A DNA stretch of 50,395 nt from Bacteroidales bacterium (GCA_003559855.1 PWJZ01000090.1:1-50395), one strand, 5' to 3'. Positions 8,874 through 18,438 are shown, counted from the stretch's first letter. The notes: a model not told the origin generated them from the sequence alone. Numbers and translations are program-made.

Positions 8874-9104
8874 TTATGGTACCGGGTCAAAGCCCGAACC
8901 ACCCCATGGATGGCAGGAAGCAAATCTGCGTAAAGTAAGCCATCCACCCTTTAAAAAACCATATTTTTTGACAGCATCAATGCCATATTGAGAACAAGTG
9001 GGCTGATATCTGCAAGATGGCATCAAATACGGAGAAATAGCTCCCCTGTATAATTTAATCAAACCAATCAAAATGAGTGACGGTATTTTTTCAATATAGC
9101 TCAT
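8874..9104 (-). CDS. yidD: Membrane protein insertion efficiency factor YidD
   Basis: A 76-residue protein with the full YidD pattern: an amphipathic N-terminus, then '[20 protein letters not shown]', '[12 protein letters not shown]', and near the end '[17 protein letters not shown]'. YidD assists YidC-dependent insertion of inner-membrane proteins. Its start overlaps the stop of rnpA in an ATGA arrangement, so the two are translationally coupled. The rnpA-yidD pairing is widely conserved. Confidence 0.95.
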   Translation of the reverse strand: MSYIEKIPSLILIGLIKLYRGAISPYLMPSCRYQPTCSQYGIDAVKKYGFLKGGWLTLRRFASCHPWGGSGFDPVP

Positions 9105-9643
9105 TTATGGTAAATATCCCTTTTGCTCTTTGTCTCGGATACAATCTCTTCAATCAGATATTGTAAAGATAACAATAATTTTTGTTCAATCTGATTTGCG
9201 TCAGGTTTTTCAGAACCAATATAGCTGAATGTTGCCAGAACGTTTAATCTCTTTTTCCTTAAAAACGAATAAAAAAAGGTTTTGTTTTTACGATATGCCT
9301 CTTTGACCAATCGTTTTATATAGTTTCTGTCGGTTGCTTTTTTTATTCTTTTTCCCGGAACGGAAAATATTATCTTAGCCGGATAAAAAAAAACGGCACT
9401 TCGGGGTAAAGCATTTCCTGCTAAGTCATATTGTGTTTTTTTGTATGCATAGCTCCTTTCATCCCAGGGAATTGAAGCTTTAATTTCAGGCGATCTTTTA
9501 TATAAAAAATTTTCTTTTGATATAATATGCCAATGGATCCTGAAAGGATAAACCTTAAAACTTTTGCCGCTCCTAAAAAGAAGTTTTTTCAGCTTGTAAT
9601 TATATAGTCGCTCACTTTTACTAAATCGGTTTATTGCAGCCAT
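9101..9643 (-). CDS. rnpA: Ribonuclease P protein component
   Basis: A 180-residue protein subunit of RNase P, which matures tRNA 5' ends. The family core is '[20 protein letters not shown]' followed by 'VKEAYR', the RNR RNA-binding helix. The N-terminus '[20 protein letters not shown]' is typical. The protein is longer than the usual 115-140 residues. The extra length is an insertion of about 40 residues between the first strand ('YPFRIHW', near residue 40) and the core strand, rich in charged and aromatic residues. It overlaps yidD by four bases and lies 57 bases downstream of hemD on the same strand. Confidence 0.9.
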   Translation of the reverse strand: MAAINRFSKSERLYNYKLKKLLFRSGKSFKVYPFRIHWHIISKENFLYKRSPEIKASIPWDERSYAYKKTQYDLAGNALPRSAVFFYPAKIIFSVPGKRIKKATDRNYIKRLVKEAYRKNKTFFYSFLRKKRLNVLATFSYIGSEKPDANQIEQKLLLSLQYLIEEIVSETKSKRDIYHK

Positions 9644-9700
9644 ATTAAAAAAATCAGAAACAATGAAGATGCTGAAAAATAAGATCCGGATACACGAGAA

Positions 9701-10447
9701 TTACTTGTTTTGGTCTTTCAGGTATTCTTCAATTGCCATTGTCATTGAAGGTGCTGTTTTTGTAGGTGCCAGAATATTGGGTTTTAGTCTTGCTTCCTTA
9801 ACGGCATTTGCCGTGATATGCCCGAAAGCAGCTATTAATTTGTTTCCCTGTTTGAATCCTGGAAAATTTTCCATTAATGATTTGATCCCGAAAGGACTGA
9901 AAAAGACAAGCATATCAAATTGATCAATATCCAAATCTGACAGGTTTTCAGAAACAGTACGGTAAATAGGTGCAGAGACAAATTTTATCTTTTCCTGCGA
10001 TAATCGCTGGGGTATATCTTTTTTATGATTCTCGGCACATGGGAAAACAAATCTCTCATTTTTATGCTTCTTTATAATATCAAGCAGATCATCAAAATTG
10101 TTTTTTCCAAAAAAGATCTTGCGTTTCCTGTACTGGATATATTTCTGCAAATAGAGAGCTATTGCTTCGGATGTGCAGAAATATTTCATTGAATCTGCTA
10201 TCTGAATACGCAGCTCCTCACAAAGCCCGAAAAAATGATCCACGGCATTTTTTGATGTGAAAATTATTGCAGTATAATCGGGTATATGTATCCTTTGTGT
10301 TCGGAATTCTTTAGTGCCTATACTTTCAATCCTTATGAATTTGCGAAAAGAAATATCAAGATTGAATTGTTCGGAAAGATCATTGAAAGGTGACTTTTCG
10401 CTATCTTCTGGCTCCGGTTGTGAAACTAATACCTTTTTTATTTTCAC
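9701..10447 (-). CDS. hemD: Uroporphyrinogen-III synthase (HemD-like)
   Basis: A 248-residue protein of the HemD family, which closes hydroxymethylbilane to uroporphyrinogen III in tetrapyrrole synthesis. Seen are the N-terminal 'KKVLVSQPEPE', the central 'YTAIIFTSKNAVDHFF' and the C-terminal 'FDMLVFFSPFGIKSLMENFP' with 'IAAFGHITANAV'. Together these mark the two-lobed fold. HemD is poorly conserved and the call is supported by the conserved neighbourhood DUF4271-hemD-rnpA-yidD. No other heme gene is in the window. It starts 116 bases after the DUF4271 gene ends and is probably co-transcribed with it. Confidence 0.85.
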   Translation of the reverse strand: MKIKKVLVSQPEPEDSEKSPFNDLSEQFNLDISFRKFIRIESIGTKEFRTQRIHIPDYTAIIFTSKNAVDHFFGLCEELRIQIADSMKYFCTSEAIALYLQKYIQYRKRKIFFGKNNFDDLLDIIKKHKNERFVFPCAENHKKDIPQRLSQEKIKFVSAPIYRTVSENLSDLDIDQFDMLVFFSPFGIKSLMENFPGFKQGNKLIAAFGHITANAVKEARLKPNILAPTKTAPSMTMAIEEYLKDQNK

Positions 10448-10563
10448 GGTTTCGAAAGTTTTGGTTTATTTTTCGCAATTACACAAAATAGAAATGTTGC
10501 CGGAAAATTTATTAATATATATTTATAAAATTTTGTAAATAATTGCCGTGCCTTGATCCAACT

Positions 10564-11742
10564 TTATACTATGTTTAAATAATTAGCTGAAAATCTTGCA
10601 ATTATAAGCAAGGGGGCTAATTCAACGCCACAAATATACAAAAATAAATAATAACCTGAAAATTGTGCTGTATTATATGCAAGATACAAACCTCTGATAA
10701 TTTTAAACAAATTGGCCACGGCAAAGATTACCCATGATGCATATAACAGAAAACCGGAGGCAATATATATGTTTATATGAACAAAAGGTATCAAGACTAC
10801 CCCTATCAGCATATTAAAAACGATAATGTTATTGAAATAAGCATCCGACACATAATAAGTCTTAAAAACCCAACCCAGTAATCTTATAAAATAATATTTG
10901 ACAAAAAGAAAGCAGGCTGCCATCAAAAGAACAATAATCATTATTTGTAAAGGTCTTGAGAAAGATATGTTTTTGGTGGCAGATAAATGGTCTAAAGTTT
11001 GCCATATAAGAAGTGAAAAAACCACCAGAAAATTTAAAACCAGCATAATTGATATCCACTCTCTGAAAATGTTTCCTTTGCGTTCCATCTGGTAAAAGAA
11101 ACGTGTTGCAAACAAGGCAAAAACGAATTCTTTTAAACGGTTGTAGAAAAAATACTTGACAAATGCTATCATCAGCAGGCTGAAGACCATAACCGGAAAC
11201 GCCCAATCATTGGAAGGGGCTTTATCAATCATGGTAACCGGGTTTTGCGGTTCGAGATGATGTTTTCCGAAATATTTCACAGCAGGGTCATATGGTATAA
11301 TGACATTGTCCGGTTTTTCAAAATATTCAAAGCCGGCTTTTTCATACTGATCTGAATCGGTTTGTTGGTGCTGGTAAGCAATTTCACCTGATTCCTCTAA
11401 ATCATGCAAATCCGTTTCGGCTTTATCCTGAATTACTCCTTTGCCGGAAACCGTATCAGCATCCTCAGGGATAACGGATTTTTCTACTGCAGATTCGTCA
11501 AATTCCGGTATTGTATCTTGTTCTTTGTCATCTACCTGCCCGTGTTCAATAACAGGTGGCTTAACATTGCCGGGAGTAAGAACGGTGTCCTGAGTATTTA
11601 ACTGATTTTCGCTGCCAACTTGCCTTAAAGATATGCTATCAAAACTTTGGGGTGAAATTTCCTGCTGTAACTGCAAAGAAAATTCAAAAATATTATTACC
11701 CTTTTGAAATGATACCGGTATGTCTTTTAATTTTAACCCCAT
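10564..11742 (-). CDS. DUF4271 membrane protein
   Basis: A 392-residue protein of unknown function. Residues about 1-175 are polar, acidic and rich in Gln/Asp/Glu, without clear domains. Residues about 185-390 hold about six to seven hydrophobic helices, starting at 'NDWAFPVMVFSLLMIAFVKY' and including 'YYLFLYICGVELAPLLIIAR'. The membrane part matches DUF4271 as found beside hemD and rnpA in Bacteroidales. The long polar N-terminus is unusual for an integral membrane protein and is probably soluble. No enzyme motif was seen. Confidence 0.8.
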   Translation of the reverse strand: MGLKLKDIPVSFQKGNNIFEFSLQLQQEISPQSFDSISLRQVGSENQLNTQDTVLTPGNVKPPVIEHGQVDDKEQDTIPEFDESAVEKSVIPEDADTVSGKGVIQDKAETDLHDLEESGEIAYQHQQTDSDQYEKAGFEYFEKPDNVIIPYDPAVKYFGKHHLEPQNPVTMIDKAPSNDWAFPVMVFSLLMIAFVKYFFYNRLKEFVFALFATRFFYQMERKGNIFREWISIMLVLNFLVVFSLLIWQTLDHLSATKNISFSRPLQIMIIVLLMAACFLFVKYYFIRLLGWVFKTYYVSDAYFNNIIVFNMLIGVVLIPFVHINIYIASGFLLYASWVIFAVANLFKIIRGLYLAYNTAQFSGYYLFLYICGVELAPLLIIARFSANYLNIV

Positions 11743-11934
11743 GACGGTTTTTGTAATGTTCTTAATTGGCAGAAAATGACACTGTGCTATGTATTGCTGC
11801 CGCTATTTGAAAACCACTGCAAAGTTAATCTAATTATGGTTTTTGTCAGTACCATCAACAAACATTTAAATAAAATAAGTACCATTCAGATATTATAAAA
11901 AATCACAAAAAGATATTCCGGTTAGTTCTTTTGT

Positions 11935-11965
11935 TTTGCCCACAAACAAATAAATCATAATTTTG
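11935..11965 (+). promoter_or_regulatory. Bacteroidota-type promoter of pta-ackA
   Basis: TTTG at 11935-11938, a 19-base spacer and TAATTTTG at 11958-11965 match the Bacteroidota sigma-ABfr form TTTG-N19-TAnnTTTG exactly. The pta ATG is 41 bases downstream. This is the clearest promoter in the window. Confidence 0.65.
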
Positions 11966-12006
11966 TATCTGATTTATACATATTAAAGCAAACCAGCTAT
12001 AATAAT

Positions 12007-13014
12007 ATGGAATTATTAAATTCAATAAAAGAAAAAGCCAGGGAACTGAACAGGCGGATTGTTTTACCTGAGGGTGCTGAAGAAAGGACACTCAGGGCTG
12101 CAGATAAGATTCTTGATGAGGGCATAGCCCGTATAACTTTACTGGGTAATCCATCGGAAATAGGAAAATCGGCAAAAAGTCTGAATCTTAAAAATATTGA
12201 CAAGGCGACGATATTGGATCCTTTGACGCATGCAAATAAAGGGCTTTACGCCGAACTTTTATACAAATTAAGGAAACATAAGGAATTGAGTCGTGAGGAG
12301 GCTTTCAAACTGGTAGAGGACCCGCTTTATCTTGCTACTTTGTTGATAAAGAATGGTGATGCCGACGGTGAAGTTGCAGGTGCGGTTAATGCTACCGGTG
12401 ATGTTTTAAGGCCTGCCTTTCAGGTTGTAAAAACTTTGCCAGGTGTAAATATAGTTTCGGGTGCATTTATAATGATAATGCGTGACGAAACTTATGGTGA
12501 AAACGGAGTTTTCATGTTTGCCGATTGTGCTGTTAATCCTGCACCTGTTGCTGATGAGCTTGCTGAAATTGCTGTTTCAACAGCCCGGTCGACCAAAGCA
12601 ATATTAGGTTTTGAGCCGCGTATTGCCATGCTTAGCTTTTCAACAAAAGGTAGCGCAAAACATCTGTTGTGCGATAAGGTGGCAGAAGCTACCAGGATAG
12701 TTAAGGAAAATCACCCGGAACTGATCGTTGACGGAGAATTACAGGCTGATACGGCTATCGTTGAAAAAGTTGCAAAGAGTAAAGCCCCGGGAAGTGTTAT
12801 TACAGGAAATGCAAATATATTGATTTTTCCCGACCTTGATGCCGGCAATATAGCATACAAACTGGTTCAGCGTCTTGCACGAGCACAAGCTGTAGGACCA
12901 GTACTCCAAGGTATGGCAGCACCAGTAAACGACCTCTCAAGAGGTTGTTCCGTTGAGGATATAGTTAACCTGGTGGCCATTACCGCTAATCAAACTGCAC
13001 AAAACAATAAGTGA
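12007..13014 (+). CDS. pta: Phosphate acetyltransferase
   Basis: A 335-residue enzyme converting acetyl-CoA and phosphate to acetyl phosphate and CoA. The single-domain PTA_PTB fold is complete: 'RIVLPEGAEERTLRAADKIL' at the start, 'DADGEVAGAVNATGDVLRPA', 'VFMFADCAVNP', 'RIAMLSFSTKGSAKH' and 'AGNIAYKLVQRLA' near the end. The length fits the short form that lacks N-terminal regulatory domains. ackA follows 50 bases later, and the pair forms the ATP-yielding acetate route. A good promoter precedes it. Confidence 0.96.
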   Translation: MELLNSIKEKARELNRRIVLPEGAEERTLRAADKILDEGIARITLLGNPSEIGKSAKSLNLKNIDKATILDPLTHANKGLYAELLYKLRKHKELSREEAFKLVEDPLYLATLLIKNGDADGEVAGAVNATGDVLRPAFQVVKTLPGVNIVSGAFIMIMRDETYGENGVFMFADCAVNPAPVADELAEIAVSTARSTKAILGFEPRIAMLSFSTKGSAKHLLCDKVAEATRIVKENHPELIVDGELQADTAIVEKVAKSKAPGSVITGNANILIFPDLDAGNIAYKLVQRLARAQAVGPVLQGMAAPVNDLSRGCSVEDIVNLVAITANQTAQNNK

Positions 13015-13064
13015 ATCCATTGGTAATGCGTTTAAAACATTAAATAATTTAAAACATAAAAAAG

Positions 13065-14303
13065 ATGAATATATTGGTATTGAATTGCGGAAGCTCGTCT
13101 ATCAAGTATCAATTGATAGATATGGCAAATAATGCTGAACTGCTCGCAAAAGGAGTATTCGAAAGAATAGGGTTGAAAGACAGTGAATTGAAACATCAGT
13201 CGAAAAGAAAAGAACCCTATATGTTGATTAAAGATGTTGAAAAACATGCAGAGGGTATTAAAATAATTCTTAAAGCACTGACCGACCCCAATCATGGTAT
13301 CATTTCTTCATTTGACGATATTTTTGCTGTCGGTCACAGGGTAGCTCACGGAGGTGAAATTTTTGATTCGAGCGTTTTGGTGAATGAGGAGGTAAAAAAA
13401 GGTATTGAACAATACAGTGAACTCGCTCCTTTACATAATCCCGCTAATCTTAACGGAATAATTTCGGTTGAAAAGTTATTGCCTAAAGTGCCGCAGGTGG
13501 CTGTTTTTGATACGGCTTTTCACCAAACTATTCCAAAACATGCTTACATGTATGCATTGCCTTACTCATATTACGAAAAACATAAAATCCGAAGGTATGG
13601 TTTTCATGGAACAAGCCATTGTTATGTATTTGAAAAAGCATGTGATGCTTTGTTTATGCGAAAAGACCAGGTGAAGGCCATCACATGTCATCTTGGCAAC
13701 GGAGCTTCGATAGCTGCAATTAAAAACGGAAAGTCAGTCGATACTTCTATGGGTCTTACTCCCGTTGAAGGGCTGATGATGGGCACACGTAGCGGTAATT
13801 TAGATGCCGGCGCACTCCTCCATATCATGAAAAAGAATAATATGACCATCGAAGATGCCAATAACCTTATAAATAAAAAAAGCGGCTTGTATGGCATCAG
13901 CGGATTATCAAATGATATGAGGGATGTCGAAGAAGCCGCATGGAATGAGGGAAACGAACGTGCCCAACTGGCACTTAATATGTATTATTATCGTATCAGG
14001 AAATATATAGGTGCTTATGTGGCCGTCATGAACGGAGTTGACCTCATCGTATTTACCGGAGGCATCGGTGAAAACGGCCCCGAAACACGCGAAATAATAT
14101 GTAAAAAGCTGGAATACCTGGGAATAAAATTTGATTTCGAAAAAAATACCGATCTGAAAGGTAAACTAGAAATGATCTCAAAACATGATTCACCCGTAAA
14201 AATCATGGTCGTGCCTACCAATGAAGAGCTGGTCATCGCACAAGACACTTTCAAAGTTGTTGCAGCTCATGAAGATGAAGTAAACATAGACGATGATCTG
14301 TAA
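13065..14303 (+). CDS. ackA: Acetate kinase
   Basis: A 412-residue ASKHA-fold kinase making acetate and ATP from acetyl phosphate and ADP. Motifs are 'ILVLNCGSSSIKYQL' at residue 3, 'VGHRVAHGGE', 'VFDTAFHQTIP', 'RYGFHGTSHCYV', 'CHLGNGASIAAI', 'GLMMGTRSGNLDAGA' and 'IVFTGGIGENGPETRE'. The family signature reads SHCYV, where many members have SHKYV. The length is normal, with a short acidic tail. It is the second gene of the pta-ackA operon. Confidence 0.96.
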   Translation: MNILVLNCGSSSIKYQLIDMANNAELLAKGVFERIGLKDSELKHQSKRKEPYMLIKDVEKHAEGIKIILKALTDPNHGIISSFDDIFAVGHRVAHGGEIFDSSVLVNEEVKKGIEQYSELAPLHNPANLNGIISVEKLLPKVPQVAVFDTAFHQTIPKHAYMYALPYSYYEKHKIRRYGFHGTSHCYVFEKACDALFMRKDQVKAITCHLGNGASIAAIKNGKSVDTSMGLTPVEGLMMGTRSGNLDAGALLHIMKKNNMTIEDANNLINKKSGLYGISGLSNDMRDVEEAAWNEGNERAQLALNMYYYRIRKYIGAYVAVMNGVDLIVFTGGIGENGPETREIICKKLEYLGIKFDFEKNTDLKGKLEMISKHDSPVKIMVVPTNEELVIAQDTFKVVAAHEDEVNIDDDL

Positions 14304-14682
14304 AGCTAAAGGCTACATTCAAAAATAAAAAGCAGATCCTGCTTCGTTAAGGGATATGCATGTATATGACAGGGTATGCCCGTCGGTAAGACAATACTCC
14401 AAATTAACCCCTGCCCTGTCCGGCAAGATCTCATTTTCAGGAATGTTGCATGGCAATGAACCCCTGTGTAATTTATTATAAAAATGAATCGTAAATATAA
14501 AATGCCATAAACAAAACTTTCATGGTCAAATATTGTAAGGTATGCCGATCAACGTCAAGCAGGCTTACAATATCTTCGTCAACCCATTGAATTATGAATT
14601 ACATTTATTATATAAGTGGCAATTTAAATTTTTTTGATTATGTTTGAAAAATCACTTTTTCTAATTTTAAAAATAAACCGAT
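14304..14682. other. Structured region between ackA and glnA
   Basis: No gene is seen. The stretch contains two inverted repeats. GACAGGG at 14368-14374 pairs with CCCTGTC at 14414-14420, within a locally GC-rich segment. ATATTGTAAG at 14530-14539 pairs perfectly with CTTACAATAT at 14564-14573. TATGTTTG at 14639-14646 fits a -7 box. The region may be a long leader or regulatory region of glnA, or may hold a small RNA. No known riboswitch was recognised. Confidence 0.45.
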
Positions 14683-16188
14683 ATGAATAATAAGAAAAGC
14701 CTGATGAACATTAACCCTTTGGTAAGCTATCTTGACAAACCGTCATCGGAGTTTACCAGGAAGGATATAATTGATTACATTGCTGACAACGACATCCGGA
14801 TAGTTAATTTTCGTTATGTTGGCGGTGATGGGAGGTTAAAGACATTGAACTTTGTAATTGAGAGCCGCGAACATTTGGATAATATTTTATCGACGGGTGA
14901 GCGTGTTGACGGCAGCAGTCTGTTTGGCTTCCTTGAAACCGGGTCGAGTGATCTCTACGTTATTCCTCGTTTCAGGACTGCTTTTCTGAACCCGTTCGCC
15001 GAAATACCTGCAGTCGATATTCTTTGTTCATATTATGACAAAGACGGCAACCCGCTTTCCAGTTCGCCCGAAAACATCATGCGCAAAGCACATAGTGCGT
15101 TGCTCAGCAATACGGGTTACAGCCTTGACGTCATGGGCGAGATAGAATATTACGTAATCAGTGAAAAGGATGAATTATACGAGGCTACCGACCAAAGAGG
15201 CTACCACGAGTCCTCTCCCTTTGTAAAATGGGAACAGTTGCGTATTGATGCAATGCATGCCATGGCTCAATGCGGCTGCGATCTTAAATACAGCCATTCG
15301 GAAGTTGGTAATTTTTCAGATGATGAACATGAATATGAACAGAACGAGGTCGAATTTCAGACTGTCAACGTTGAGTCGGCAGCCGACCAGCTTATCATAG
15401 CAAAATGGATATTGCGTGAAGTGGCATACCAGTATGATGTTACGGTCAGTTTTGCTCCAAAAATAACCGCCGGTAAAGCAGGCAGTGGAATGCATGTACA
15501 TATGCGACCGATGAAGGACGGAAAAAATGTTACTTTGGAAAACGGAAAGATCAGCGACCCTTCACGCAAAATGATCGCAGGCATATTGGACATAGCTCCT
15601 GCATTGTCGGCATTTGGAAACACCATTCCTACAAGCTATTTCAGGTTGGTGCCAAATCAGGAAGCTCCAACCAATGTATGCTGGGGCGAACGAAACCGCT
15701 CAGCACTTATCAGGGTGCCACTTGGATGGATCGGTGCAACCGATATGATAAAAAAAGAAAACCCCCTTGAAAAAGAACAAAAGCTTGATCTGGCAGATAA
15801 ACCAACATTTGAATTTCGATGCCCCGACGGCTCTGCCGACATATACCTGCTGATAGCAGGATTGTGCGTCGGAGCCCGACATGGCTTCGAAATGGAAAAT
15901 GCACTGGAATTCGCTGAAAAAACATATATCGATGTTAATATCTTTGCCGAAGAACATAAAAAGCGACAGGAACAACTGGCTCAACTACCCTATTCATGTA
16001 AAAAAGCAGCTTCATACCTGCGTAAACAAGCCGATATATTCAAAAAACACGGCGTGTTTACCAACAGGCTGATCGAAGGTATTGCAAAAAAGCTCGAAGA
16101 TTACAATGATGAAAACCTTCGCGAAAAGCTGGAAGGAAAACACGAAGAAACAATGAAGCTGGTAAGAAAATTCCTGCATTGCGGGTAA
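14683..16188 (+). CDS. glnA: Glutamine synthetase, divergent type I
   Basis: A 501-residue ATP-dependent enzyme joining ammonia to glutamate. The beta-grasp domain has 'GERVDGSSLFGF', a variant of the usual GxxFDGSS motif. The catalytic domain has 'GEIEYYVI', 'HSEVGNFSDDEHEYEQNEVE' (metal-binding Glu residues), 'ITAGKAGSGMHVHM', 'RLVPNQEAPTNVCWGERNRS' and 'FEFRCPDGSADIYLLIAGL'. The usual NLYDL-type adenylylation site was not found. The C-terminal helical tail is long. Several family positions differ from textbook GlnA, so this is a separate subgroup; amino-acid specificity for glutamate is inferred. It probably has its own promoter in the 379-base gap after ackA. Confidence 0.85.
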   Translation: MNNKKSLMNINPLVSYLDKPSSEFTRKDIIDYIADNDIRIVNFRYVGGDGRLKTLNFVIESREHLDNILSTGERVDGSSLFGFLETGSSDLYVIPRFRTAFLNPFAEIPAVDILCSYYDKDGNPLSSSPENIMRKAHSALLSNTGYSLDVMGEIEYYVISEKDELYEATDQRGYHESSPFVKWEQLRIDAMHAMAQCGCDLKYSHSEVGNFSDDEHEYEQNEVEFQTVNVESAADQLIIAKWILREVAYQYDVTVSFAPKITAGKAGSGMHVHMRPMKDGKNVTLENGKISDPSRKMIAGILDIAPALSAFGNTIPTSYFRLVPNQEAPTNVCWGERNRSALIRVPLGWIGATDMIKKENPLEKEQKLDLADKPTFEFRCPDGSADIYLLIAGLCVGARHGFEMENALEFAEKTYIDVNIFAEEHKKRQEQLAQLPYSCKKAASYLRKQADIFKKHGVFTNRLIEGIAKKLEDYNDENLREKLEGKHEETMKLVRKFLHCG

Positions 16189-16714
16189 ATAATAACGGAG
16201 GGTGGAAATCCCTTATTTACCGGGTAAACGCCCGGACATTATTCCATTTCGCCAGTCGCCGGTTAAATTGCCATAACATCACCGACGCGGAAATGAACAG
16301 CACCCTGAAGCTGCAAGACTTCAACCCCATTGTTTTATTTTGTATTAAAGCCAGGAAAAATATCCGCAATTTTCAGAGACCCTGTTAATATTCTGTCAAA
16401 CTCATAATATAACTAATTGCAACACACCGGATTTTATTGGCCCGGTCGTACAAGAGTTTTTATATAATTATGAATCTCACGCAAAAGGAGCTATGTCGCA
16501 AGGTATAAATAATTTTAAAAGCCAGCGACAAACACTAAGCTAATTATTCATTGAGTTATGACAGGATAATTGAATTTTAAGCATGCAAAGAAGCTCAAAG
16601 ATACCCAAATATAAAAACAGCTTTTGATACAGCCACTGAAAATAGCAGGTTATGTAATGATACATGTTTTCATTGCTGAATTGCTGGAGGAAATGTTCGT
16701 ATACTCAATAATGA
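16189..16714. other. Intergenic region, no convincing gene
   Basis: The 526-base gap lies between convergent glnA and the aldolase-family gene. A small hairpin CCGGGT/GCCCGG at 16220-16235 is present without a T-tract. A 69-codon open frame starting inside the end of glnA at 16179 has no recognisable feature and is not called. Confidence 0.4.
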
Positions 16715-17320
16715 TTAAAAAGCCGGGATTCTCCTGATTATGTTATTCATAGCCTCTTCCATGGAGTTTCCGAAGCTTATGATCCCTTCTTCATGCCCTT
16801 CCATAACCAGCAGCTTTTCATTGTCAAACCGGTTTTTTTCAAACAACTTTGCTACCTCCTTAACCATTTCAACGGTGCCGTATCCGGCTGATTGCGGCGT
16901 TGCAGGAATCCTGCCCTTCAAAATATCCCACAATTGCCTGCTGTGTATATGTATAACCGCCACAGCATCTTTACAAATATCATAAATGATATGATGGGTG
17001 AGAGTTTCTGAAGACGGCAAACCCTTTCCAGAAAACCTGCAAAAGTTGCCGTCGATGTCGCAGAAAACGATTCTCACATAATGCTCTTTTCCCGTTTTTT
17101 TCAACTTACCGGTACCTGAGGCGGTAATATAAAACTGTCGCGTATTTTCTTCCCTAATGCTGATATTACCGTAACTGAGTCTACCGGTATATTGACCTAT
17201 CAGGCCCATTTGTGCAAGCTTGTTCCGTGCCGGGTTAATAATGCCGAAGAGCTTGCCGGGAATCTCAGCCGATTTGTCCTCACAATAAAAATCGAATTTT
17301 ATCAATCCTTCACCGGTCAT
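16715..17320 (-). CDS. Class II aldolase/adducin-family protein, MtnB-like or methylthioribulose-phosphate aldolase
   Basis: A 201-residue zinc enzyme of the class II aldolase fold. 'QYTGRLSYGNISIRE' (residues 43-57) is the phosphate-binding start, 'LPSSETLTHHIIYD' carries the catalytic Glu105, 'VIHIHSRQLW' gives zinc ligands His124 and His126, and 'VMEGHEEGIISFG' supplies His176. Its start overlaps the stop of mtnA (ATGA), so it most likely acts on methylthioribulose 1-phosphate. Two reactions are known for this fold: MtnB dehydration in methionine salvage, or Ald2-type cleavage to dihydroxyacetone phosphate and methylthioacetaldehyde. The sequence alone does not decide. Other members act on fuculose or ribulose phosphates. 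Confidence 0.75.
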   Translation of the reverse strand: MTGEGLIKFDFYCEDKSAEIPGKLFGIINPARNKLAQMGLIGQYTGRLSYGNISIREENTRQFYITASGTGKLKKTGKEHYVRIVFCDIDGNFCRFSGKGLPSSETLTHHIIYDICKDAVAVIHIHSRQLWDILKGRIPATPQSAGYGTVEMVKEVAKLFEKNRFDNEKLLVMEGHEEGIISFGNSMEEAMNNIIRRIPAF

Positions 17321-18438
17321 TGTTTATTGATTTTATCAGGAAACAAAGATGCAATACTTTCTTTATCAGCGTTACATATTCCCCGGTCGGTGATCAGTGC
17401 CGTGACGAATTTTGCCGGCGTAACGTCAAAACTGTAATTTGAGACGGGGCTTTCGGCGGGAACTATAGCTACTCTTGTTTTTTTTCCTGATTCATCGAGT
17501 CCTGTGATAAACCGTACTTCTTCATCGCAGCGTTGTTCGATGGGTATATCTTTTAAGCCGTCGCTGATATGCCAGTCGAACGATGAGGAATAGACCGCCA
17601 CATAGAAAGGTATATTGTTGTCGGCGGCAGCCAGCGCTTTAAGGTATGTACCGATTTTGTTTGCAACATCACCGGTATGTGTTGTCCGGTCGCTGCCTAC
17701 GATGACCATGTCTACCGAATTTTTTTGCATGAGCAGCCCGCCTTCATTATCGGTTATAATGGTGTGCGGCACACCGGCTTGAGAAAGCTCCCATGCCGTG
17801 AGAAAAGCGCCCTGATTGCGAGGCCTTGTCTCATCAACCCATACATGAACGTTGACACCTTTTTTATGTGCCGCATAAACCGGCGATAATGCCGTGCCAT
17901 AATCCACCAGAGCAAGCCAGCCAGCATTGCAATGTGTGAGAATGTTTACGGTTTGGCCTTTTTTTTGACGGCTTGCATTTTCTATCAAAGGCAAACCGCT
18001 TACTCCTATTTTTCTGCCTGAATCAGCATCTTCATCAGCAATCTTTTGAGCTTCCTGAAATGCTGCTTTCACTTTGCCGGAAAAACCTTCGGCACGCTCT
18101 ATTACCCTTAAAACACGGTTTACTGCCCATTCAAGGTTTATTGCGGTAGGACGGGATTGTTTTAATCGTTTCGCAGAACCACGAATGTGATCCATGAAGA
18201 ATTCAGCATCCTGTGTAGCCTCGCCGGCAGCAAGATACATACCGTATGCACCGGCAGCACCTATCAATCCCGCACCCCTGACATGCATATCTTTTATCGC
18301 CAAAACCATTTCCGCACAAGTGCTTATCTGCTTTATTGAAAATTCAAACGGCAACAGCGTTTGATCAATGATCTTTACAATATGGGGGCTGTCATTGTCA
18401 ACCCATATTGTGCGGTAATGTTTTCCCTTAACTTCCAT
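17317..18438 (-). CDS. mtnA: S-methyl-5-thioribose-1-phosphate isomerase
   Basis: A 373-residue eIF-2B-alpha-like enzyme converting methylthioribose 1-phosphate to methylthioribulose 1-phosphate in methylthioadenosine salvage. Motifs are 'MHVRGAGLIGAAGAYGMYLA', 'RPTAINLEWAV', 'ILTHCNAGWLA' (catalytic Cys170), 'WVDETRPRNQGAFLTAWEL', 'IVGSDRTTHTGDVANKIGTY' (catalytic Asp250) and 'IPFYVAVYSSSFDWH'. The last motif is a variant of the common PFYVAAPxST. It is translationally coupled to the aldolase-family gene. The divergent ppk1 gene starts 240 bases away. Confidence 0.9.
   Translation of the reverse strand: MEVKGKHYRTIWVDNDSPHIVKIIDQTLLPFEFSIKQISTCAEMVLAIKDMHVRGAGLIGAAGAYGMYLAAGEATQDAEFFMDHIRGSAKRLKQSRPTAINLEWAVNRVLRVIERAEGFSGKVKAAFQEAQKIADEDADSGRKIGVSGLPLIENASRQKKGQTVNILTHCNAGWLALVDYGTALSPVYAAHKKGVNVHVWVDETRPRNQGAFLTAWELSQAGVPHTIITDNEGGLLMQKNSVDMVIVGSDRTTHTGDVANKIGTYLKALAAADNNIPFYVAVYSSSFDWHISDGLKDIPIEQRCDEEVRFITGLDESGKKTRVAIVPAESPVSNYSFDVTPAKFVTALITDRGICNADKESIASLFPDKINKQ

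Noticed and set aside
16179-16388. 69-codon open frame at the end of glnA
   Set aside because: It starts inside glnA, has no recognisable motif and reads through an intergenic hairpin.
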